A program made the position numbers and the translations under genes. Under the pieces are notes generated by a model. The model was not told the origin of the DNA. It worked only from the letters and a program-made list of their open reading frames with translations, and searched no databases. DNA of 64,000 nucleotides, from positions 4,215,680 to 4,279,679 of the forward strand of contig OZ037767.1 of NCBI GenBank assembly GCA_964035545.1, written 5' to 3'. Below, one piece after another: positions 48,501 through 60,500 of this stretch. Each line of letters starts with the position of its first letter. Position 1 is the first letter of the stretch. This DNA comes from Bugula neritina. Lineage: Eukaryota; Bryozoa; Gymnolaemata; Cheilostomatida; Bugulidae.

Positions 48501-51500
48501 ATATCACTACTACTGCTGCTACTACTGCTGCTACTACTACTACTATTGACAAAGTTATATAGTCTCATTGCTTGCTGCAAACTGTAGCGGGTTGTATGTT
48601 GGGAATTATGTTTAAATGCTGAATTCTATTTAAAAGTCTTTTCCAGGTGCTACTGGTGCTATAAAATATTGTTGTCAAGATATATTCTTATGCTGTGTTA
48701 TCTTCTTTATTATTTCTACATATTACTGCTGGTGAAGTTGGTTTACATTGTTGCAGGTGGTATTTTGAGAAACATCAGCAGTGTTATAGCAGTTCGAGAT
48801 GATTATCGTAAAATATTGCGTGCCCACAATGCATTGAAAATTCTTCTCTCTCATCTCAAGTAAGTTGGTTATTGGTTGATATTTCAAATTATCAACACAT
48901 TTCTAATGTACTTTGCTTTAAATAGTGGTATCACTTCACAAATATGTGTGGACACATAGGATAATGCATAATAGAGACATATAATAATATACAACTTACG
49001 AATGTTCAAGGCTATAAATACGTTACTTCCTCCATATCTCACTAAGCTGCAGGTTCGAAAACCTTGATTCCTTACTTAGTAGAATACCAGATTAAACTCA
49101 CGGATCTGTTAATCTCAGCCATTTTGTTTCTATGCACACATACGTAACTCACAAATCGGGGGTCCAAGCCCTTCTCGTGATCTATGGAATTTCATGAGAA
49201 CTGGAATCGTGAGATGTGGAGGGAGCACTGTACTAGTAAAAAAGTATTAAACATGTTTTTTGTCATGAAAACTTTGTGTATATTATTTAGTAATTGTCTT
49301 CTCCTATTCAACTGTTGTATGTGCAGGTCGCCATCTATGACGGTGGTGGGTAACGCGTGTGGAGCTCTCTGGAACATCTCTGCCAGATGTGCAGAAGACC
49401 AGCAGACTCTCATAGAACTCGGAGCTCTCCATCTCCTGAAGAATCTCACCAACTCCAAACACAGACTCGTAGCTCTGGGCTCTTCAGCCACCATCAAGAA
49501 TCTCATGCAGTTTAAAACTGAAGGTATCTGTCCATCGCCTTTCTGACTCGTCTTTTGGCAGCTGTGTGTTGTGTTCGTTTATATGGAGTAGTGTTAGTAT
49601 ATCTACACTCTATAGTCATTATATTATATTACTTTATACTGTTGTATTGTAATATTATATTACTTTATGATATTTTGTTATTACATTATAATATAATTAT
49701 ATTATGCTATAATAATGTAGACCTTTGTAAATCGTGTCTAACAGAACGTAAAAACTGATTTGACTGAAACGTGTTGGCTTATTTCAATAATAAAAATGCG
49801 TTTTCGCTGTTAAAAGTTGAGTGTTGTTACAGTTGAGCTCCTCCCTCCTAACGCTGTCATTTATTGCATTTTATTTACCAAACAGAGAGTGCAAATCAAG
49901 AGTTATTTTGCCTGTACAAATCCCCTTTCATCAAAAATGTAGATGTCCAGGTCTAAAGCCTATATAATAATTCAATGCTGCAGTTAAAGACTCTGTTTTC
50001 TACCTGCTATGTGGGTTCTTCTACAATAGGTGCTAAATCTGGAGGAAGCCGTTCAAAGCATTCTAGCTCTTCTAAGAAAAGCACTGCGGGCTCCTCAGAT
50101 ACGCCCCTCACCATGGGTGATCTTCAGTCTTTTACTGAACCTGCTCAAAGTCCTAGCAAACATCTACAACATGAAAGCTGTTCTTCGTCCACGGAGCTGA
50201 CCACAAAGGTGTGTGATCTACACGTACACTGTATGTCTGTATTGCATGTCTGTCTGTATATCTATCTGTATGGTGTGTTATATGTAGGTAGGCGTATAGT
50301 TTATACTATACACATGATCTAATGTGCTATTGTATACCATATCCCAGCCGTTGCCAGGCAACAGTGTAATCAAAACAACAATGTAGCCCAAGTTTTAACT
50401 GCAGGTACTGTAACTTATGTTGGGGTTTAAATAGTGCTGCATTAAATGGGTCAACATAAGTAGATAGGAAAGTTATTGTTTTTTAGAATTTTGGATAACA
50501 TGTATTAATCTAGCGCAGTGTTAGAAAATGCATATAATAACCTAAACCTAAAGGTTGTCAAGGGAACATAATTCCCATGTCCATAATTATCTCTATTCAG
50601 CTTCGCGTACCCCAGCATCAAACCTTTCCAAGTTATGTTGTGCTTTGTAATACAAAAAGAGCAGTAAGGTTGATACATGCAAAATGTGGTATTTTGGGTT
50701 TGCATTCAGTGGGCAGAAAACTCTAAAATATTTTGTATTTGACCCTCTGTTGAAACAGCAGGTTCTCCCTTAATAGGTATAAACAGGATGTTAGTAAATA
50801 CCCTCTCTGGTGGTGCTAATCTCTCTCTCTTAAGTTGCATAATGCTGACTGACACTAATTACAAGAGTGTCAGAAATATGTGCTGCCTAATTTCTCAGAC
50901 TATAACTTCAGTGTCACTTTGTTAATTCTATTAACTTGAAGAAGTTTATAAGTTAAAATGGGCTTCTAGCAGAGAAATTAGCATCACTAGTTTCTCCTCT
51001 GGGCAAGTATCCATTACATAAGGCTGTAGTATTATATGATTAGGCTTCATATAATGGCTGTAACATTTTATACATGCTAATTAGATTATTCATGGTCTTG
51101 GTTTACGTTTATATCCTGTTGTAAAGTATTTTCAATCAATGCTCATCAATATTTAGCTGGAATTTATCAGATGCACATGCGTTAGCACATCCTCAAAATA
51201 TTGTATATAGGCAACGTGATATCATGCTGTATGCTTGCTTTCTATTACATACTTTATTGCTTATTTCCGTATTTCTAGTGTATTAATAATTACTTTGTGT
51301 CAGGAATCTAGTCTAATTATCATACTGCCGATGCCTAATAACCAGCGTATCTCAGACTGTAGGGTGATAAGTAGTTAGGTGTGCGCTGTCTAGCATTGCA
51401 GTCGAGTAGAGGCAGCAGGTGAGTTGTATAATAGACATCAGTGGTATCGAGTAGTACTTAGCTTAGGGTACTTGACTTAGGGTGCTTGACTTAGGATACT

Positions 51501-54500
51501 TAGCTTGGGGTACTTGGCTTAGGGTAGCTAGGGTACTTACTACTGTTTAACTCAGGGATATATATAAACACATTTGATACTTCTGCGTATTTTATGCAAA
51601 TATTTTGTATACATATAATATATGATGATATAACTTTGAAATATTTGTAACATCTGCTTCCCTGCGTCTACCCAGACCACCCTGTATTACACACTGTAAG
51701 CTTTGTTATTTCGGTTAAGTCATTTTTCTGCTGGTTAGTTGTTGCTGTAGTTATATTATGTAGCTTATTTTAAATAATTTTTACCAGTTTTCTAAAAAAA
51801 ATCTTTTTCATTGAGTTTAACTCGGTTAGTTTTCTCAAGATTTACAGTTTGAAATGCTCTAGAGTGTAGATTTTAATAGCTTTCCAGTAGTGTTCAATAT
51901 TCTATTGTATGTTTTGATTATTGGATTTCTATCATGAAGATAAGTTAATTTTATGTTACGTTTTCCCATCATTTCTATGTCTTTACGGTTCGTAAGTTAA
52001 GTTTTCTATTAGTTATAGAGTTGTTCATAGTTTACAGAGCAGCTGGCATCACTCTGTTAACTCTCTCTCTCTCTCTCTTAGTTAACTCTCTCTCTCTCAC
52101 TCTGTTAACTCTCTCTCTCTTAGTTAACTCTCTCACTCTGTTAACTCTCTCTCTCTCTTAGTTAACTCTCTCACTCAGTTAACTCTCTCTCTCTCACTCT
52201 GTTAACTCTCTCTCTCACTCACTCTGTTAACTCCCTCTCTCACTCTGTTAACTCCCTCACTCTGTTAACTCTCTCTCTCACTCAGTTAACTCCTTCACTC
52301 TGTTAACTCTCTCTCTCAGTTAACTCTCTCTCTCAGTTAACTCTCTCTCTCACTCAGTTAACTCTCTCTCTCTCTCTTAGTTAACTCTCTCTCTCACTCA
52401 GTTAACTCTCTCTCAGTTAACTCTCCCTCTCACTCTGTTAACTCTCTCACTCAGTTAACTCTCTCACTCAGTTAACTCTCTCACTCAGTTAACTCTCTCT
52501 CTCTCTTAGTTGACTCTCTCACTCAGTTAACTCTCTCTCTCACTCTGTTAACTCTCTCTCTCACTCACTCTGTTAACTCTCTCTCTCACTCTGTTAACTC
52601 CCTCTCTCACTCTGTTAACTCTCTCTCTCAGTTAACTCTCTCTCTCTCTCAGTTAACTCTCTCTCTCTCTCTCTTAGTTAACTCTCTCTCTCACTCTGTT
52701 AACTCTCTCACTCAGTTAACTCTCTCTCTCACACTGTTCACTGTGTTTCATCAACTCCCACTGGTGTAGGTGCAGAGAGCGGACAGTCAGGATAGTGTTG
52801 GGAGTTGCTCTTCCCTAACAAGCCGTGAAGGTCTCACTACCCTATCTAGAATAGAGCAGCTCATGCAAGATGTCATACACGCCAACATGGAGATACACCA
52901 GACCAAGTATCCCCTACCCACTACCTCAACTCACAGTTCCGATACCAGACTCAACAGTGGTGAGTCTCCTTGAGTCTACTGGGTGGCGCGTGCACTGTCC
53001 CCTCTGACTAATTCAATAGCCTAAGTTCTAACTGTTGATTCACTTACAGTTGCTAAACGTGGCTCATAAATTGCTAGTGACAGCTGTGTAATTATTCTAC
53101 AGTGTATGTTCAATGTAAAGGGGTGTATGTTGGTACTACTACATTCACTGCAATAGTCTATGACGTCTATGTCGTTTTATAACATTCATGCTTTGTACTA
53201 TAAGAAGACCTTGACATTGCAGGTTCGAGCACTCCTCGTACTAAACCATTGAGCTCTGTATCAAAGACCTCTGAATACAGTCTCTCTCATTTTCCCAACA
53301 ATCTCTCAGCCAATAGACAAATCTCTTCGCTGTCGCCCAGGGTCAGCAATGTGAGGTAATGTATTATAATGTCAGGTAATGCATTATAATGGGAGGTAAT
53401 GTATTATAGTGTGAGGTAATGTATTATAGTGTGAGGTAATGTATTATAATGTGAGGTAATGTATTATAATGGGAGGTAATGTATTATGCCACTCTAACTG
53501 GTGTTTATGGCATGTTAAAAGTTTTCATTTCATAGTAGTTGAAGCTTTGCCTGTTATTAGTTTGTGAAATTGAAGACTGCTTTTCAAAGAGAGAGTGCAA
53601 TAACAGTGTTGGGTTTCAATAATCAATATGTTCCACTTTATACAAATTGAATATTCCGCCCGGTGAAATGCTTTTTGATTTCAGAAATAGCAAAACTGCA
53701 ATCAATTATTTAGTTTTCGGCTATATTAACGTGACACTAAAATACATATACCCTCTAGCATTTACCTTGTAATTGGTGTATGAAGATAATGAGCTCATAA
53801 AACCCCTTGTATATTATGTGTGGATGTATTAACACAATAGACATACTGTGCTGAGGGTAGGTCATCACATACACGGCTAAATACACATTAATATGTAAAG
53901 GTACAACTATATTACTATTATATTACTCTGTGTAGTGTGTATTTGATGATGTGTGACTTGAAGTGGTTGTTTACCCAATAGTTGTGGTCTTGTTATAGGG
54001 GAGCTCACATACCTAGCCCAGGGTTAGCCAATATGCAGTATTATATGGGGCACGCACCCTCATACCCGCCTCCTGAGGATAAGTTTAGTGTGAGATCCGT
54101 GAGCAGCAGCACTGAAGAGCCAGCGGCAGCGGTCAACTTTAATATGACTTATAATGACGACAATATAGACAACTCTTCGGAAAAGCCTGTGGACTACAGT
54201 CAGATGTACCAGGAGAGCTCAGGCTATGAGCGACAGGCTTCAGTATCTCACAACGCAGGTACTGTTTGATATTGGCAATACTTGTGTGCAGTAGCGTTTA
54301 AATTCAGACTACTCAATATACAAGTATTTTAGCACTATATTATATAAACCACAATATTATGGTTTATATGGCATGTACACTGTGTGTGTACACACAATGC
54401 CACATAACAGTTGGTTTTTCATAAAAATGGCTCTAGTTTAGACTTATGCATTCATCCAATGTAAAATTATGTATTCTGTGTAGGGATATAGCAACTGTTT

Positions 54501-57500
54501 CATTTATCCGTCTCTTATTTTAGCGCAACTATCTAATAGCCATATTTATTCATATTGTTTGCATTCAATATCATTGTTGTTTTATTTAGGAGCTGTAGTG
54601 GAGAAATTGAGATTGCCTAAGTTCTTTTATTTTTTATTTTATTAAATTTTGGTTTGGGATGTGGGTTGAAATTCTCGTGAGAACATAACTTCTTTTGCTA
54701 CATTTCTAATCTAGAACACGGGCTTTTTTCAAATTCTCCATTACTGCACCCACCTCTTGTGTTACTGCATGTCGTGTCATTCAATGACAGGTTCTTATGT
54801 AAACAACCGAGGTAGGTGCAGTGATGGAGAGTTTGAATGACATGACATGTAGTAACATAAGTTATCATCTTTATAGACGCGGCTGCCTCCTTCAACACAT
54901 CTCTACCAAGGCCTGTGGGGCAGTTGCCCTCCGCCCTCCTTCACCATGACCCCGCTGTCTTACTGCAGACCAGTTCAGGCAGCTTCTTGGATCCCTCCTA
55001 CTTCCACGCGCCGATACCAACTCTGAGTGAAATCAAGTAATCTCCTGCTACTTGCTTGTAGTCCTTGTGTTTTTTATTGTCGTGATCTCATTATATCATG
55101 TCTCCTGTACCCACAGATAATACCTTAACTCTGTTTTTGTAGTTGTCTTCTCTTTTATCAATCGGTGAATTGTTTAGTTGGTTTCAAGTTTATTAACAAC
55201 TTTAAAACATGTGGCAACTGTTGATAAAATCAGTAGCTCTCACTTTAGATATGCGAAACCTCATACTTTTAAAAATCTCTGTCCACCATTATCCTACTAC
55301 AGCCTTTGAGGTCAACTGATCCACTCTACTTTGTGTTGTCGTATTTATTTATATGACCTTGATAATGCCATCATTCAGTGTGCTGAGCAAACTGTGCTCT
55401 ATATATAATGTTATGCATCCTCAATAGCTATGTTGCCTGCTATCTACCTATATGTTGAACTCTGTGTTTTAGAGCGCAGGCCATGGTTGAAAAGGCAAGA
55501 GACAGCGCGGCCATCAGGGCGCCCCCTAGTGGGCCTAGGGCTATGACTGATTTATCCCGTATTGAAGACCATCACGGAGAAGATCAAGTGAGAACATTCT
55601 GTACGGAGGGCACGCCTATGAACTTCCTGTCTACCGCCACCTCTATGAATGAAATCAATAAAGTATGCAGTGACTCAGTTTTGAGATCATTTGTTTGTGT
55701 GCAGAGGTCATTGCTTTGTGTACAAGAAGTTTAGAGATCATAGGCGTTGTTACTGAGCTTGTGCCTCTGTTCACACAATGCGTAGTTCGGTTGAGGTTAA
55801 TTGGACAGTTTGTCAGCTGAGTTCTTGATTCACCAGTGAGCTCAGTTTAAGGATTAACTCCAACTTCAGTGTTTTACAGTGAACTGTTATGCTCTTAGCT
55901 AGTTTTATAGCAAATCCATTGATGGTAACATAAACCATACCTTCATTAATTATTCTCTTGCTTCAACTGGTGACCTCTAGTTTGATAAAAACCTTTGAGG
56001 TGTATTCCCTGCTTACTATAGTCACAATTTGGATAGTGTGAGAGTTGTCTCCTCACTGAATAGTTTTTAATTTCGTGCCTGCAATTATTCAGGCAGCTGC
56101 AACTCCTCAGCTAATGTGTCATGTTTATACAGATCGGTGAAGAACCAATACCAGAGCAAGATGAGCCCACAAGCCTCTCTCATACTAACAAAAGTGTGTC
56201 CAGCCAAGGGAACACAACTCACAGTGCTATGCTGCGTGCAAATCTACCAAAAGAAGGGTCTTTACCATCTGCGTTAAAACCTAGCCATGTTCCTCGTCCA
56301 ACCTTGCCTGAAGTAGAAGACGAGGCGCCGAGAACCTATGCTACAGAGGACACGCCCATCACCGGCATCAGTCGCGTCGGCTCTCTCAGCAGCCTCACCA
56401 GGTAAAGTCAGCATACGTTTTGTTCTCTTTACTAACTGCCAGTTGGCGGGTTGAAAGGGTGGGTGTAACAGAGCACATTGTCTACTTGACTGGAATTACT
56501 CACAAGCTAAATTCTACACTCTATAGGGCTTTATTTTGTTGGTTAGAATATTTATGATACATAACACTGCAACTAGTCTGTGCTGCACACTCCATGTAGA
56601 GCTAATTACATTGTTATAGGTAAGTAAACAAGGTAATATTGGCAATGCATCTATACTTTTTCGCTCTTTTATTCTTGACTTTATTCTCTGATGCTCTTTA
56701 TGCCAGGTGGATTTAATTCGACTCAACTTTTCTAATTCTATCAAATGCTGAGAAACTTCAGGACTTGGCGTTGTTGATATATTGGGTCTGCTTTTTGTAT
56801 CAGTTATCACACGGCTGTAATCTACCGTGGGTTTTCATTCGCGTATTGATCTCCATTCACTCCTATTTCTCCATCTCCACAGCGGTGCAGAGGGTAAGCC
56901 TGCAGGCAGCGGGGTCATTGGAGCGGAACTTGGTAAAGATGGAGCGGCGTGTCCTCCATCTCAAGGAGCTCTGGAGAGAATACACGAAGACGAGGTGCTC
57001 AGCTCTGCTCCTGCTTACAGCAAACCCCCACCCAAGACACCAGTTGAGCAAAAGGTATTGGCTGAGTGCTCTTTGTTGTGTGTGTGCTGTGCAATGTGTA
57101 TGTGCGTGTGCTGTGTATGTGTGTGTAAATTGTAAAGTTGTATTGTTGGTGTGCTGTATGTGCAATGTGTTGTGTTGTGTTGATGTTGTGGTATGTTGTG
57201 CTGTGTGCTGTGCTGTGCTGTTGTACTAACTTATTTTTACTGACTGTTTTTCTAAAACTAAAACACATATAGGTTTTTGTTTGTGCTTTACAATAAAATT
57301 AGTGAAAGCAAATAGTAACATACGAAAGCATATGCTATAAAATATTATATTATGAATTCTATCCGTGCTGAATTTCTTATTTCTGAAATCTACGTATTCA
57401 GTAAACTACATTTTAAGTATTGCCTAATCTAAGGTGGAAACTTCAACTTTTTTAATTTTGAAAATTAAAATTTAGTTTAGAGCTGCGGACCACTTTTTTT

Positions 57501-60500
57501 CTCGCAACCATTTTATTACCAAATAATCTCTCAATAATAAAATATGAAAACTCTTCACTAAAAAGCTGCTCAAAAACTGTCCTTATTTGATTGAAACTTG
57601 CCTGTCCAATTTAAATTAAAATTTACTTTTCATTTTCCATTTAAACTCAGTTTACAGTTCTAGCTTTGACTCCTATCAGTTCAGCATCCTAATATCTAGT
57701 TTTTGTTGTTTGTTTTATTCTAGTTTTGTACCAGCAGCGGTCATTGCAGATGCAATTATTGTGTCAGCGTGACATCTCACAAAACCACTCAAAGCTCGGT
57801 CACTGAGAACATTTTTGTGAATCATCTCTGACTGTCCTTTGTTTTTTCTTTGATTTCACACAAAATTGTTGTTTGCAAAAGTGATTTGACCTTTGAACCT
57901 GAGCCCTAACAGTGACAGCTCTGATGGGAGCAGCTTATATCTTAGCACTGAATTTCCTCAGTCGTAGTAGTCTTTTGCTCGCTCCGCTGGGAGCACTTTA
58001 TTGAACATAACTATTCTTTTTTTACAGACCGTTTCATTTGACGATCATACGCACATACAGGAAACACCGATGATGTTTAGCAGAGCCAGTTCATTGGCTT
58101 CTTTATCGTCATGTGACCAGCATTCTATACACAGCTCGGTTTTTTCAGAATACAGCTGCAGGTATTTCGTTACTAAGGTTGATTGTTATTTATTGAACAA
58201 AGTATTCCCGACTATTTATTGTGTTTAGTTAGCCGAAATTTAGATTTTATGGTATACAGTTTGTATAGAATGAAGTCTGCTAGGGGTTTCAGTCAGTGAA
58301 TCTAATTAATGTATTTGATTTACAAAATGTGTGTTTAATTTGGTACATACTGTTTAATGTATAGGTGTGCTGTATATATATTTATATATATAATGTACAA
58401 TGTTCGTCTGGTATCTGCAACTGTGATATAAATAAGTTATATTCTTCACGCCAGGCGAGCCTCTCAGGTGGTCTCACCCAGTGATTTGCCGGACTCACCT
58501 GGTGGGACAACTCCACAAAGTCCCACAACCCGGCGTAAAGCAAAGCAGACAGGAGCAAACACTAATACACAGCCTTCTGCTCTACCAGCCAAGCAGGTCT
58601 TGGAAAGAGAGGGTTCAATGCCTTCCCAATCTTTAGACATGCAGACCAACAAAAAAGAGTTATCTCAAGTTGAGATCTCTCAGTTTCAGCCAATATCTGC
58701 ACAACCTGCGAGCACCGAGTCCGAGGCCGTGACCAACCTGCTCGGACTATCCGGTATGTTTGGAAGTCTCTCCGGACTCATCAGTGTCCAGGAGCCTTCA
58801 CCTGGCGAGGACGTGGATACCTCTGCTTACGGCTACAACCACATACCAAATACAGCCTATCATATGCACTCTAACATTCACTATCAGCAGCAGTACAACG
58901 CGGGCATGGGCGTGGCTTACCCATATCACCCAGCTATGCCCCCTCCGCCGTATCTCCAATACGGATCTCTACCTCAGCAGCAGTACGCCGCAATAAGACA
59001 GCCACTACCTGCTCACACAGGTTTAAACATGGTGCCCCTAGCTACTCATTCACCAACCCAGCCCGGTGTCACCAACAACACAGCTGTCTACGGCACACTT
59101 CAGCAGGTTCCCTTAGCTAACGATAAGCAACATCCACATAACAGTAACCCACATTTCACCTCTAGTCAGCCCATGTCTTCTGACACTCATCAGCAGATAG
59201 TACAAGGCACCAATCAACAGGTACATCAAGGATCTGCTCATACCACACAGCAAGTGGCCTCAGCTTCTCCTGACACCAAGGAGCAGGTGCCTTCAAGTTC
59301 TGCAAGTACTAAGCCTACAGGTTCTGTTGACATGAAGCAGAAGTGTTTGCAGGAGCCAGAGTCTGGCGTTTCTCTATCCTCAATTGGTAGGAATAAAGTC
59401 GACCAGTTCCTGACAGACACTATGAGAACTTATGCTGTGGAAGGTGAGTTGTGTGCTCTTTGTTGGACCACAGGCTACAAAAATGGTATACCTTGGGGAT
59501 AGTTGCATACTAGTGTGTTGGTGAAACTGTGTATAATTCTCAGCAATATGTAAGAATGTAGATTATAACTGTGTGGTTTGGAGTTGCCTTTTCTTCTGGT
59601 GCTGAGTTCTGGCAAAACAACTTCCTCTCATGTGTACTATTTGTGCAACCTTATGGTATTCTAACATATCAAATATATACCACATTACTATGCATTTGTT
59701 TAATTGACTTGTATTAGCATATATCATGTTGAGCATTAGCATAATTTTTGCGGTAACATGTGCACCGGATTTTATTTATTTCTGTCTGTTTAGGTACTCC
59801 CGGACCCAACTCTACTCGCAGTAGCCTTAGCGCCTTAACATTTCTTGATGAACCCGCAGTTCCACGAGCTAGTATCTCCCTACTCAAGTCCTCCCTTAGC
59901 AAGAGCAAAGAGGCTGACGATGACGCTGTCTTACCCCCTCCGAAACTTCCTGCTAAAAGAGGAAATAGTAAACAGCAACCCACCAGCTCTCCTTCAAAAG
60001 CCTCTCCTAACAAACCACTCGGTATGCGTGTACCTGCCAACTGTCAACATTCTATAAATAGTACCTTAGCTATGCAAATTTCTATACCACACACACTCAC
60101 ACACACTGCTCCTTGCGCCATCTGTCATTTCCAGTACGTGGGATTTCATATGTTCATCCGTAACTATTGTTTTGTTCTAGTGTTTAATATTTATATTGAA
60201 ATTAAATGCTAGTTATTTCCTACGCCTACACTTTTACACATTTACCGGTTAAATTTATCTTATTTTGAAATTAATTGATGTTATTTCCGCCCTCTACTTT
60301 TTCTCATTTTCAGAGATTCAATAAGCCTCCGCATTGTTTATGAATTTCTAGCTGATTCACTCACTAACTCATTTGGAAATGGCTAACAAGGAGTCAATTA
60401 TTTTTAAATACACACCTCATTCATCATATTTGCTTTTTTGTTGTCATAAAAAATATTAAAAATTCAAGTGCTCGACACCACTCAACTATAATGATTGCGT

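Larger units (their letters stand above)
45842..49523 (+). other. APC exons 6-13: armadillo repeat domain
   Basis: Residues about 330-751. Near-identical blocks to vertebrate APC: MVYSLISMLGTHDPEDMSQT, MRQSGCLPLLVQ, ALHNIIHSPPDDKRSRRE, RRYACMTLTNLTFGD, LSALWNLSAHC, GGILRNISSV, NACGALWNISAR. This domain binds Asef, KAP3, AMER1 and the B56 subunit of PP2A in vertebrates. It is the most conserved part, and its intron positions fall between or within repeats. Confidence 0.95.
50030..52959 (+). other. APC exons 14-15: Ser-rich linker after the armadillo domain
   Basis: Exon 14 (50030-50208) and exon 15 (52770-52959) are separated by a 2.56-kb intron. They encode low-complexity Ser/Lys/Thr sequence and a short helix-like segment (TLSRIEQLMQDVIHANMEIH) at the position where vertebrate APC has IAKVMEEVSAIH. 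Confidence 0.75.

Noticed and set aside
49192-49506. Minus-strand 104-aa frame
   Set aside because: Antisense to APC armadillo exon 13, which has a clear homologous translation on the plus strand.
52050-52740. CRISPR-like regular array
   Set aside because: Units vary in length, lack unique spacers, sit in a eukaryotic intron and are pyrimidine minisatellite DNA. The same holds for 21809-22427.
56765-57268. Several overlapping frames rich in Cys/Val or Thr/His
   Set aside because: Alternate frames of APC exon 21 and the GT-rich sequence after it; the in-frame exon is 56883-57054.
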